Shown: positions 46,507-57,206 of the stretch, piece after piece
Layout: each line of letters opens with the position of its first letter
How positions within the stretch are numbered: position 1 is the stretch's first letter
From: Agriotes lineatus
Lineage: Eukaryota; Arthropoda; Insecta; Coleoptera; Elateridae
NCBI GenBank assembly: GCA_940337035.1
Contig: CALNHX010003598.1
Coordinates: 1 to 64,000, forward strand
DNA length: 64,000 nt
Direction of reading: 5' to 3'
The notes under the pieces: generated by a model
What the model saw: only the letters and a program-made list of their open reading frames with translations
Told to the model about the DNA's origin: nothing
The model's database searches: none
Translations under genes and position numbers: made by a program

Positions 46507-46880
46507 TCTGGTGTGATACACTTACACAACTTACTTTTACAGTGATCTTATAGTTAGCCAAAAATTTGTTTTTTATTTTTAAGCATTTGTCAAAAATTAC
46601 AAATTCTACAGAAACCGTACAAAATAGAGTTAGTTGAAGTTAATAAAAAAACCCATTTTCGAGGTATTCAGCTGGAGAATCACTATTTCACATCAATACA
46701 CCTTGAAGTTTCGTCACACCTCTTTTCGTTTTTGAGATATTCTGTTCACACACAGACAGACCAATGAACAAAAACATGTTTTTTGGGTTCAGGGCAGTCT
46801 AAAACGTGAAGATCGGTTGAAAACTCAATTTCGAATTTTTGAGGTGAATCCAATACTTCCTTGATTGTAAAAGGAAGTAC
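46507..46880 (+). repeat. Shorter copy of the GGAAGTA-tailed repeat
   Basis: Begins 'atctggtgtgatacacttac', continues 'gttagccaaaaatttg', and ends 'gattgtaaaaggaagta'. It gives the uninterrupted version of the sequence split at 7717-9258, apart from an internal deletion. Confidence 0.7.
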
Positions 46881-46929
46881 AAATGGCGTAGATATGCCAA
46901 ATTACACCAAATGTGTTTTATTTGTATTA

Positions 46930-48540
46930 CTAGCAAGATGCCCGTTCTTCGTACGGGCTACAAATGTTTTTTCTTCTAAATTTCAAATAAATTATAGGGC
47001 GCCTCCCTCCCCCTCACTCAATACGCTAAACTAACAAACTTCGCAAAACAATATTGTAGGAAAAAAAGGAAACAAAATTCTTTCGAAGAAATTCCTGCAC
47101 AACTCTTTTTTATGCTTCACGTACCCCCTGGAAATGTGTACGTAATTGTCGTTCACCTTGTATATATTGATAAAACTATAGTTTTAGTATAACAATGAGA
47201 TAAAATTAAAATATATATGTACAAACTAAATGTTGTATTCATAAATTTTAGCAAGATAAACTTAACACCCTACCCCTTTTCAGTTTTCCTTTTTTACCGC
47301 TTTAGGGGTAACATTAAAATCCCTTAAACCCCTTTCTAAATATTTTAAGAATACATCTGTACGCCAAAAACACAATGTTCTAACTCAATAAACATAGGAG
47401 ATACAAAGGAAAATCTTGAAACGTGTTTTGAGACATTCGTATTGGATACCTATGCATGCATAAAACCAAGTCGATATCTTATCGGGTTAAGAGATATTGA
47501 GGAATTCGTGAAAACACACTTTACCGCCTTTCACCCCCTTAGGGGTAACATTTTAAAATCCCTTAAACCGCTTTCTAAATATTTTAAGAATACATTTATA
47601 TGCCAAAAAAGAATGCTCTAGCTCAATAAACATAGGAGATACGAAGAGTTCTTTAATTCACCCCAAATCCAGATTTGCACTTTTAGGGGTTGATTATGGC
47701 AAAATCCTGAAATGCGTTTTTAGACACTTGTATTGAATACCTATGCAAGCTAACACCAAGTCGATATCTTATCGGGTCTATGGATGAAAATAGAGTTTAC
47801 CCCTTTTCACCCCCTTAGGGGTAAAATTGTAAAATCCCATAAATCACTTTCTAAATATTTTAAGAATACATCTATATGCCAAAAAAAGGAATGTTAGAGC
47901 TCAATAAACCTAGGAGTTACAATGGGTTCGTTAATTCACCCCGAATCCAGATTTGCACCTTTAGGGGTCGATTAGGGCAAAATCCTGAAATGAGTTTTTA
48001 GATACTTCTATTGGACACCTATGCAAGCAAACACCAAGTCGCTATCTTATCGGGTCTAAGAGATATACAGGAATTCGTGAAAACACAGTTTACCCCTTTT
48101 CACCCCTTTAGGGTTAAAATTTTCAAATTCCCTTAAACCGCTTTCTAAATATTTTAAAAATACACCTATATGCCAAAAAAGAATGTTTTAACTCAATAAA
48201 TATAGGAGATATTTAGGGTTCTTTAATTCATCCCCAATCCAGATTTGCACCTTTAGGGGTTGATTAGGACAAAATCCTAAAATACGTTTCTAGGTATTTG
48301 CATTGATAATCTTTGCAAGCAAACACCAAATCGATATCTTATGGGGTGTAAGAGATATTGAAGAATTCGTGAAAACACATTTTACCCCCTTAGAGGTCGA
48401 ATTTCAAAAAATCCCTTCTTAGCACTACCTTATATAACAAATTGAACCTTCCACCCAAATTTCAAGTTTTTAGTGCCAGTGGTTTCGGCTCTGCGTTGAT
48501 TAGTCAGGGTTGTGACTTTCCTTTATATATGTATAGATTT
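46930..48540. repeat. Element with four tandem ~290-bp repeats
   Basis: Starts 'ttactagcaagatgcccg' with a short palindrome (gcccgttcttcgtacgggc) and ends 'atatatgtatagatttta'. Inside, a unit marked by 'tcg(a/c)tatctta..gggt' recurs at 47471, 47761, 48039 and 48331, i.e. spacings of 290, 278 and 292 bp. Each unit contains 'ttcacccccttaggggtaa', 'ctttctaaatattttaagaa' and 'ccagatttgcacctttaggg'. No coding potential was seen. Pieces of similar ends are common in insect genomes. Confidence 0.7.
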
Positions 48541-49660
48541 TAATTAAACAAAATTCATGTTATTTTTGAACCCTTCTTGGGACTGTAGCTCCCCTAAGAT
48601 GCATTTTCGGACCTGTACTTATATAACTTTTTCTTCTATTTTGATGTAAGCTATTCTCCACTAAACTTTTCTTCACACTTTCGATGACGCCCTGTTCTGT
48701 ATATTTCCGATTGCATTTTTAAAAAGCTTTCTTTTGATACCTTACTTCATACCCCTAAATTCAATCGTTTTCCACACAATCGAGTTTGACCATGAAAAAC
48801 AATGTTAGCCTCTGAAGATATTCTTTAAACACTATTAAAATGATACTGTAAACACTTGAACTCTCCAAATGCAATAAAACATGAAATTTAGAAAATAAAA
48901 AACCAGTCACCGTTGACACGAAATAATATCAGATAAAAAATAAGTATTTACCTGCTTCACTTTTAAGCGGCCCTGTATAATAAAAAAAAAATATTGTACT
49001 AGGGGCACCACATGCGTACCAGCAACTTTCATCGACAAATGTTACGAAACTTTCACACTTAGAAATATCTTCCACCACACATGATTTGACTCTGAAGATA
49101 AAGTGATCCTAATTTATATTGTCTTCTTCAGCACAATAACGCTTTAATGGTGGTGAGGGGGTAAAAATGTTACTTCAGCCTGAGCCCCAAAATGGCTACA
49201 TCCAGCGATTATTTTCCACACTTTCTGAGATACGAATTCTACAAGCGGTTGCTTTTAGATTGCCCTATTGTGTTTGTTTTATTAAGCAAGCACGCCTTAA
49301 CACAGTATGTACCCAATCAGTACTAGCTAGTAATGTAAAAAAACGCGTTTTTTTTTAAATCGAATAAAAAACCTAGAAAAAAAAACACAAATCCTTTTTT
49401 TTTTGTTTTTTATTCATTTTTGTAATTGGCAGCACGTTTTGGTAGGTATGGTTGGCGGCATGTAAGCAAACGACAAAGTTTAAACTTATTTTGGTTTTAC
49501 TTGCACTTTAAAGTTCAAGAAAACTACAGCACAGACTAGACAAATGTTTAATAAATAACAGTAACATTTTATACCTACTGCCTACACGTATTACTCACAG
49601 AACAGCAAAGCGTATGCATGCGTCTATAAGAGCACCCCCGCCCCACCCCTACTATTGGAA
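48541..49660. other. Intergenic, nothing recognised
   Basis: AT-rich, with poly(A/T) runs near 49340-49410. I see no gene or repeat match. Confidence 0.3.
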
Positions 49661-49668
49661 GTTGCTTT

Positions 49669-49823
49669 AAGCTGAACCCAGCTCTGAAACTGTCGACCTG
49701 ATCGACGAATCAAGTTACGTTAGCGATTCATCAGGGTCATCAGACAGTGACATGGGTGACGTAAACTGGATGGATACTGACTCCGAGTCAGTTGAGGAGT
49801 CAGCTATGTCTGTTAGCGAGTAA
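49669..49823 (+). other. Acidic Ser/Asp/Glu-rich coding-like stretch
   Basis: A forward frame from just after a TAA reads AEPSSETVDLIDESSYVSD, then SSGSSDSDMGDVNWMDTDSE, and ends EESAMSVSE before TAA at 49821-49823. It is GC-richer than its surroundings and could be the last exon or tail of a decayed transposase or host gene. No partner exon was found. Confidence 0.3.
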
Positions 49824-49846
49824 TTTCTGCATTATTATAATTTCTA

Positions 49847-50717
49847 CAGGGTGTTAGGGAAGTCGACGGAAAAATTTCTAGGGGTGAATCCTTGGCCCAA
49901 GATTTCATGATTTAACTCAACTTACCTATATCCAAAGTTGCTTAGTTTAACCGCTAGAGGGCTTTAAAGATTAATAATAATAATGGTGCACTAACACCCC
50001 ATGAAGGAGCTTGGCCTGCAAGGCGGAAGGTCAGAGCTTCCATATCCTCGCTCTCACACCCGGCTGTCGCGTGTCAAATTCATGACACGTGGTGATGTGG
50101 TGAGCTCAGGTCCCCAATTATTTAAAGCGACTAGCTTTTTTAAATGTTTTAACTCCCTGTATAATCACTACCAATTTTTTTTCTGGATAGTTACTTTAAT
50201 TTAGAAGCTATTCACTCTCTTAAAAAATTTTAGTTGGGTAAACGGTTTAGCCACAAAAAATATTTTCTAAATCCCTACAAGCCTAGTGTTATGTTACAAT
50301 TACTGATTCAGGCTTGTAGGGATTTAGAAAATATTTTTTGTGGCTAAACCGTTTACCCAACTAAAATTTTTTAAGAGAGGAAATAGCTTATAAATCAAAG
50401 TAGCTATCCACAAAAAACATTGGTAGTGATTATACAGGGGGTTAAAAAATATGGATGGATAATTAATTGGGATAAAGTTTTTAAACACCCTGTAATTTTC
50501 GAAATTAAAGTTTACTGGTAAAATCCCATGGCCAAAAAATGAATAAAATCAAAGATTTTTCCACTTATTTGAAAAAATTAAAAAAAGCTAATCTTCTTTA
50601 AAGCCCTCTAGCGGCTAAACTACGCAACTTTGTATATAGGTAAGTTGAGTTAAATCATCATATTTTGGGCCAAGGATTCCCCCTAGAAATTTTTCCGTCG
50701 ACTTCCCAAACACCCTG
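49847..50717. mobile_element. 871-bp foldback element with TA duplication
   Basis: Ends cagggtgttagggaagtcga and its inverse (tcgacttcccaaacaccctg) are flanked by TA. Arms match over about 130 bp at the tips and again over about 70 bp at the centre, where 'ggtttagccacaaaaaatat' to 'aatccctacaagcct' is repeated exactly inverted around a ~35-nt loop (50280-50310). The outer arms differ in the middle: the left carries ~130 bp (49985-50115) that is absent on the right, probably a later insertion. Confidence 0.82.
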
Positions 50718-51101
50718 TATATCCACTTTGGCTATTTTTCTATTTTTCTTTAGAAATATTTGCTTTTTTTTTGTTATTATAAATTCTATAATTCACTTTA
50801 CCTACAAAATGTATTATAATATCTGTTTTTTGTTTTTCCAAACAAATTACTTGTTGCTATTCACTACACTTTAATTCTGAAAAAAAACGTATTTTAAAAA
50901 ACAACAGACCGCTTGGTTTTTTTACAAAAAAAAACAGGTTTTTAAAAAAAAAAACGGTTTTTTTTTGGTTGCATCACTAGTACTAGCCAATTTTGTTATA
51001 TCAACGTAACGAGTCTAGCGACTTCATAGTAGTACACCACACAAATCAAAAATAGGAGCTTCTGTGATTACAGATTTATGAAGCCCAGTTAGCTCAAACT
51101 C

Positions 51102-51279
51102 TTACTGCCGGTCTTATAAACACCACTAACCTGACGTTAACTTTAATTTGCTGTTAAAATAAACAAGAGCATCAAAACGTCAGTGCTTTTCATTAGTAAA
51201 CAAATTTTGATGCGCTTTTGTTTATTTTAACGAATTAAAATTAACGTCAGATTAGTGGTCTTTATAAGACTGGCTGTTA
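51102..51279. repeat. Foldback MITE of about 178 bp
   Basis: Arms 'ggtcttataaacaccactaa' and 'ttagtggtctttataagac' are inverted, as are 'aaaataaacaagagcatcaa' and 'ttgatgcgcttttgtttatt', leaving a short loop near 51185. Arms are about 75 bp with roughly 85% match. Confidence 0.72.
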
Positions 51280-51289
51280 ATGTTGCTAC

Positions 51290-51940
51290 TTCAATTTTAA
51301 AAAACTCAAGGGGGTGCAACAAATTAAAAACATTGAGAATCAACAAAAACCTGCACACTATTTTAGTATTGGATTAGAAGCTTTGTATTTTTAAGCAACG
51401 AATGTTATGAAAAATACTTTTTTTACTACCACGTGTGAAGCAGTGGCTGCACACACTCTTGCACCAGTGCCACAATATACTATTTTTTATTAACTTTCGC
51501 ATTGTCTTAATGTGCTACACCTATCATAAAAACAATTAGTCCTGTAGGTATAGCGCATTGCTATATGTAAAAAAGCTAATTAATATTTAATACCGATATT
51601 TTAAAAATATATAAAAAAAACTCAATAAAAAGGCAAAAGTTTATTTTTACTTAATTATACTTTCATTACTTCCCTTAAACATTAAACACGACAGATTCTA
51701 GTCTTCAGTGGTTTTGTGGTTACACTCAAAGATTTTCAAAATTGTGACTGAATATTTTTCATTAACCTGCAATTGTGATACCAGTTTGTTTCAAAAGCCA
51801 AATTCGTAACAATCTATACTGCATTTAGTTATGATCAAACCACAAAACAACTTGTGAGAATTTGGTCAATAGTTGTAAATCCTAATTAAACAGAATACAA
51901 GAGCAAATCTTGCAGCCAAACAAGGGCAGTTTATACAAAA
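51290..51940. other. Intergenic downstream of SUMO, nothing recognised
   Basis: AT-rich sequence without open frames. It probably contains no more than the distal 3' flank of the SUMO gene. Confidence 0.3.
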
Positions 51941-51943
51941 AAT

Positions 51944-51949
51944 TTTATT
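51944..51949 (-). promoter_or_regulatory. Candidate poly(A) signal for SUMO
   Basis: AATAAA on the minus strand about 150 nt after the SUMO stop. Another AATAAA lies about 300 nt further on, so usage cannot be decided. Confidence 0.4.
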
Positions 51950-52100
51950 ACTAAATCATCAGAGTTGGACATAAAAAAAAAACTAGTCTTAAATCTTAAA
52001 AAATATTACTTAACTAAGGTAATATACATAAATATGCCGTTTTTCCAGTTATTCACTACTAAAGACACTTAACAGTAAATACCAGAAAAAGCACCGACAC

Positions 52101-52531
52101 CTAACACCCAAGTCCACCTGTTTGTTGCTGGTACACTTCGATCGTATCGCCCTCCTCCATATCCAGCGAGGTCGGAGTGTCGTTTTCGTTGATGGGGTTC
52201 CCGTCGAAGCGGAAACGCACCACTTGCATACTCAGACCCTGCAAGATGAAATAGAACTTACTACGTCGGCACACTCACTTCTTACACAATCTACACCAAG
52301 CCGCAAAGCTTCCGAATACTTACCGCACGGTCACAGTAAGCGCTCATGAGCTTCCTCAGGGGGGTGTGTTTCTTGATCTTGAACTGCACCACGGCGTTGT
52401 CCTGCCCCAACACCTTCAGGTTGATGTGTTCGGATTCGGTATTCTGCAAACGAGAAAGCTTGGTTAGTGCCGGACGCAAACACCGCGAGTGTGGTTAGAA
52501 AATGCGTGTTTACCTTTTTTTCGTCGCCCAT
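52101..52531 (-). CDS. SUMO: Small ubiquitin-related modifier (SUMO), complete, three exons
   Basis: Coding exons on the minus strand: 52531-52514 (MGDEKK), 52443-52324 and 52238-52101, joined by GT-AG introns of 70 and 85 bp in phase 0. The product is 91 residues: a short charged N-terminus, the ubiquitin-like fold (HINLKVLGQDNAVVQFKIKK, CDRAGLSMQVVRFRFDG, EEGDTIEVYQQQTGG) and the Gly87-Gly88 conjugation site followed by a three-residue tail LGC that a SUMO protease would remove. It is therefore a precursor needing processing before E1/E2-mediated attachment to lysines of target proteins, mostly nuclear. The length and sequence fit the single SUMO of most insects. Introns are intact, so it is not a processed pseudogene. 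Confidence 0.97.
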
Positions 52532-52760
52532 TATTCTGGATCGGAGCTCTAGGTACGATTGCGGGCTAGAAGATAACACACACGGCCGATTTGCGTCTGT
52601 TGGTTGAGCGTTGAAGCTGTAGTTTCACGAGCACAAGCAGAATAACGCTTCTCGCACAACGTTCGGAAGTAAATGGCCGGCTTGGTCTACGCCGGGCAAC
52701 CGCTACCGCGCTCCTCTCCCCGCGTAACCGCTCGTAGCCAGGGACCGCCTGAAAGTTAAA
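52532..52760 (-). promoter_or_regulatory. Likely SUMO 5' UTR and promoter region
   Basis: The sequence just upstream of the SUMO start is clearly GC- and CpG-richer than the surrounding DNA, as expected of a housekeeping promoter. No TATA box stands out. Inferred from position and composition only. Confidence 0.35.
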
Positions 52761-53860
52761 AATTTGATTGGTGTCGCAATTACAGCCCTGTGCGGCTCCA
52801 AATTCGCCCTATAATAATCCTCGGAAGCTTTTAAAATATGATTAGCGACATCAGAAAAGGCAACTGCTGTGATTACTTACCAAACAGTTTCCCGCTTAAA
52901 ACAACCGTCAATTGTCAGCTGTCAAATTTATAAGTCTTCAGTATTTAGGCCGATTGGATCGTTACAAATGCTTATTTTAAGTTTTGGCAAAGTTTAACCG
53001 GCTTATTTGAATTGCTACGTGTTGTATTTTGAACGTGGCTTGAGCTGATTTTCGTAGGCACAAGGACGCTATTAACAAACAAAGCTGGCTACGATTCCGG
53101 CCTCAATACGGCTACGAAAGTTTAAGCGCGAATTTCAAAATGTTTTGAATCATTGAAATTACTTATTGGCTATTGTATTTGCAGGTTCCGTTATCTGTTA
53201 TTGTCATATTGATGAAAATCTATAAAAATACAAAAATTACGGTAACTACTTAGGTAAACGAAGACTAAAATGCTTAACGGGAGGTCAATGAACTTAACCT
53301 CAAATTAAGGTTTGCTTACGTTGTTACTGGTAAATAACGAAGGGAAATTATATATTGAAGATTTTAAGCAAACTTTTGACACTAACTAGATTCTTCTTAG
53401 TATTTCAATACTGCGAACATTATACCACAAGATTCACAATGAGAATGAGGCGTTGTCACTCATTTGGGTTTTGCTTTAAATTCAATTTGTAGGTAAATGC
53501 ATCAAGTTTAAATGCTTTAAGGTAAAATTATATCCATAAGGATGCATATTCAATGCCCATTTTTCTTGCAATTACTAACTGAACAAATAGGCTACTTGTA
53601 TATTATATTTATGCAAAGTAAATTAATAAAGCCTATAGTAAACGTTGTACCTATATGTGTTTTTTTAAATAAGTATCTAAAGGTATAATTAACGCAATCA
53701 GAGTAGGAATTGAGCAAATTAAGAACTCGTTTAAAGTTCAATGTTCCAAAATTAGTGGAACTAAGTTTGTGAAATACTGTAAAATTGTGGTGAAATCATG
53801 TGCAATTCAACATTGTGCAATATTTTGCAATTCTGTGCAATGGTTTGTAATATCTACCTG
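52761..53860. other. Intergenic, nothing recognised
   Basis: AT-rich sequence. A short ‘gtgcaa’ iteration near 53800-53850 is the only local structure noticed. Confidence 0.3.
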
Positions 53861-53864
53861 AGCC

Positions 53865-54195
53865 GGGCCCCATAGCTCAGTGGTTAAGCATTCTGGCTAC
53901 TGATCTAAGGGTCGAGAGTTCAATCCCCGATCTCGGTGAGGTTTTTAAAAAATTTAAAAATTGCCAATAAAAACCTAAACAGAATGCCATCATTCGGAAG
54001 TGATGAATAGCCGTGGGTTCCATGTAGTATGTAAAAGATTACTTGCTAGGATTGGAACTCCTTAGTCTTGGCAAAATTCTAAGTAGGACTAGGGGATGTG
54101 GTATTCTGCATGCCTCGACCTTGTCCATGGGGTTGGCAAAAAGAGCCTATGAAGGCCTACTTGCTTGACATCAATCTCTCCACAACAAAAACTAG
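53865..54195 (+). mobile_element. tRNA-derived SINE
   Basis: A tRNA-like head (gccccatagctcagtggtta, A box; agttcaatccc, B box at 53917-53927) is followed by an unrelated AT-rich body of ~250 bp ending near 'acaaaaactaggtaac'. The tRNA-like part does not fold with a good acceptor stem, which argues against a functional tRNA. Confidence 0.65.
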
Positions 54196-54635
54196 GTAAC
54201 TAATATTTACTTGTGAAATTTCACGCAATTTATTGGAATTCCATTCAATTTTGTGAAAATCAGTCCCACTCTTGGTAGTTTTGTACACGTGGATCCAAGT
54301 TAATGTATCTTTGCTATCTTTGCAATTAAATGGAATTATACTAGTACTTAATGGGTCATAAGATGTTGCTAAGCTACATTTATTGTAAGGCTTTAAATAT
54401 CAATCTCTATCAAGTTATTGATAATAATAACATTATTTAGCAGCTTGCTATACACATAACATACAAATAAAAATATATTTGGATACATACTATCTATTGT
54501 ACCTATCTATACCTACATATTTATAGCTTCCTTACATACAATTCCCTGGTACCTACCTAATTTTCTTCTACAACTACGCATAGGTACCTAATAGTTTTGT
54601 ATTTTAACCTAAAAATCTTTGGCTAGTAATCTACT
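54196..54635. other. Intergenic, nothing recognised
   Basis: AT-rich; tracts of 'tacctatctatacctacata' near 54500 are low-complexity. Confidence 0.3.
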
Positions 54636-54639
54636 GATT

Positions 54640-55065
54640 TCTATTTTATATATATAATAAAGCACTACAGGCCCTCGTGGCCCAGGGCTTGGTGTACTAA
54701 TATTTTTCATTGCCTTCTGTTTTCTGCCATCTCTGCAGTCATAATGTCCTAAGATCTTGCTCAATCTGCTCCAGCCATTTATTGCGGGGTCTCCTTCTTC
54801 TTCTTGTGTTGATGTCTCCTGGTCGTCTTTTCCTCTGGTTGACGCATTACATGCCCTAACCAACGTATCCTCTGGGCTTTAATGCAGTTCATGATGATTG
54901 GTTCTCTAAACACCTCGTATATCTCCTTGTTTGTTCATCTAAACCATTCCCCGTTCACCTGCTTCCCTCCAAAAATTCTTCTTAATATACGCCTCTCCCA
55001 TTCTTCACCGTAAAGTACTGTTGCTCGAACAATTGTTTTATACAGTGTGTCCCCTGATTGAGTTC
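54640..55065 (-). pseudogene. RTE-type reverse transcriptase C-terminal fragment
   Basis: Minus-strand frames give LYKTIVRATVLYGEEWERRILRRIFGG in order (55060-54965; split by small deletions), then IIMNCIKAQRIRWLGHVMR (54895-54840), then a frameshifted tail. This is the conserved end of RTE-like ORFs (tl..Yg.E.W......ll.fErkiLR.i.G; riRWlGHv.Rm). Confidence 0.72.
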
Positions 55066-55099
55066 GCTATAGGTAAAATCGACAAAAAATTTTACAATT

Positions 55100-55310
55100 T
55101 TATTACTTTCCCATACCCATAGGTATAGGGAAGTATTGGAATCATGAAAATTTTGGAAATCGAGATTTTCACAGAAATATCCGTTTTGGGACTCTAGGAA
55201 CCCAAAAAAGTGGTTTTTAAAAAATGTCTGTCTGTGTGTGGGTGTGTGTGTGGGTGTGTGGGTGTGTGTGTGGGTGTGTGTGTGTGTGGGTGGGTGACGC
55301 TCCTACAGCC
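55100..55310 (+). repeat. Relative of the GGAAGTA repeat with a GT-rich microsatellite
   Basis: 'tagggaagtattggaatcat' and 'gttttgggactctaggaacc' echo the tail of the repeats at 9.8 and 46.8 kb. 55225-55300 is a (TGTGTGGG)-type microsatellite. Confidence 0.5.
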
Positions 55311-56370
55311 GAAAGTATTGCTCCGATTTTTATGCGCTTTGGAATGCGGGGGTGTATCGAAAATTCATCGACAAAATAAGCTTTTCAAAAAAATCTGAAA
55401 CCGGAAGCGGAAGTTACGCATGTTTTTTTGGTATCACTGTTTTCGTGATTAAAATTTTGAAAATTTTATCGCGGATAACGATAGAGGGTCATAAGACAAA
55501 TCTGTTAGTTTTTTTCCGAACTCGTTAGGTTTAAAATGAAGGGCGCTAGGATTTTTTGAAAATTTTGAGTTTAACGCCCTATTACTCAAAAACGGATGAA
55601 TCGATTCAATTGATTTTTGTTTTCTGAATAGTATATGAAGGCTAACATGAGGTGATATAAAAAGTGTTTTGAAAAATATTAAGGGGCCTAAATTACAAAT
55701 TTTCAAAATTTTGGAAATTTTCTAAAAATCATTTCTCAAAAACTGCCCACAGGAATTTGTTTAAACTTCATACACTGATAGACCCCGAAAAGGGCTATCG
55801 ATCTGTTTTTTAAAGAATCTCATGAATTATCTGTGGCGCCCTCTACGAAGCTTTGAAGTTTGAAAATTTAAACCCCTTTAATTAATAAACAAAACAAGAT
55901 AGGTAGCTGGGGTTTTCACTGGATTGTTCAGTGCATAATGGAGCATATGAATATGCAAAAAAATATTACACTCGTGGATATATGTAAGCGCACCGGCCCC
56001 CTCCCCCCTCTATTTTTGAAAAATAATTTTTTTATTCTAACGGTTGTTATATTTTTGCGTCAAAGAATCTTTTTCCGCGAAAATAAAAAAATCGATTTTG
56101 TATGCCCTAGAAAATATAATTTCCAGGTACTTAGAAAATTTCACCTCGGTGCTACAGCCGTTTTGAATAAAATAACACATAAATAGCACAGTGGCGGCTT
56201 GTCCACTTGGCGCCATCTACAGAAGCTCGGTGGTCACGTTTTGAACTACACATCTTATAACATAAAATCGTAGCTTTCTTTGTTTGCGTGTAACTATGTT
56301 TGTTCGCTATCTCCTCCGAAGATACTGGACCGATTAAGTTGTACGATGGCTTAAAAGTTTGCTAATTTTC
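55311..56370. other. Intergenic, probably repeat-derived, no gene
   Basis: AT-rich, with phrases such as 'tgaaaattttggaaattttc' common in dispersed repeats. No coding frame or match within the window. Confidence 0.3.
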
Positions 56371-56376
56371 AGACTT

Positions 56377-56432
56377 ATTTAATTAACTTCTCTAGGCAGC
56401 AGTATAATTTAATTAACTTCTCTAGGCAGCAG
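56377..56432. repeat. Two copies of a 30-bp tandem unit
   Basis: 'atttaattaacttctctagg' + 'cagcag' occurs at 56377-56402 and again at 56407-56432. Confidence 0.85.
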
Positions 56433-56487
56433 AGCGGAGCGCCTATAGCTGTCTAGTATTAGCTCGGGTGCGCGCATTATTCAAACA

Positions 56488-56560
56488 GGAGAGTGTGGTT
56501 GTGCGGTAAGCGTGCTGGCCTATCACGCGGGAGCCCCGAGTTCGATCCCGTCGATGCATC
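56488..56560 (+). repeat. tRNA-like sequence (tRNA-Asp-related pseudogene or SINE head)
   Basis: 'gagttcgatcccgt' gives a good B box and 'cctatcacgcgggagc' resembles the anticodon arm of tRNA-Asp, but the anticodon stem and acceptor stem pair poorly and the A box is off-consensus. It ends in a T run (56563-56571), a possible pol III terminator. Confidence 0.45.
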
Positions 56561-56574
56561 TTTTTTTTTAATTT

Positions 56575-57200
56575 ATATTAATGAATCTCTCTTAATTTTG
56601 CGAACCGAAACGTAGTTCGGGTGACTCACTAGTTCTTTTATATTTACCCGCAATTTACGTGAAAGTGTAAACGCTTATCACGGTGAAGACGTGAGTCATG
56701 GAGTTGAAATTTTGATATGTTGTAAAGACTGTTGAATAAAGACGATATGAACAGTTTCCAGTATGGGAAAGTCCAGGGAGGTAGTCACGTCCACTTTTTT
56801 TAATGTTTTGGGATCGCGCTCTGCTTGGTCTGAAAACAATTTTAAGCAGAGTTTTAATTTTTAGAAATTAAGTCGGCCATAAAAAATGTGAAAAAACTAT
56901 TTTCTATTTAGGTAAACTTCCCTTTTTTGTTCATGATACGGCAAAATTTTGTTAAGAAAAGTTGTTTAGAATGATAGTTTATGGCCCTATACAAAATTTC
57001 AGAAAGATCTGTCTACTTTGAAAAAACCGTTATATTTTAGATAGTAATTGTATTTATGCCATTATGCTTTGGACTATCAAGTTGTATATTAATGTTTTTG
57101 TTTTCTTTGTGATATTTCTATTCCAGATTAGTGTATGTAGCTGTTTTATATATGCTCTTGTCTGGCCTAATCTAATCTTTATCTCTTCCTCTGTTGTTAT
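56575..57200. other. Intergenic, nothing recognised
   Basis: AT-rich sequence between the tRNA-like unit and the RT element. No open frame of interest. Confidence 0.3.
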
Positions 57201-57206
57201 TTTAGA

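Noticed and set aside
46930..48540. CRISPR-like array
   Set aside because: Units are ~290 bp and continuous tandem repeats without short repeat-spacer structure; the genome is eukaryotic.
53865..53940. Functional tRNA gene
   Set aside because: Good A and B boxes but no acceptor stem, and it continues into an unrelated body as SINEs do.
56488..56560. Functional tRNA-Asp gene
   Set aside because: B box and part of the anticodon arm are tRNA-like, but the acceptor and anticodon stems do not pair well enough.
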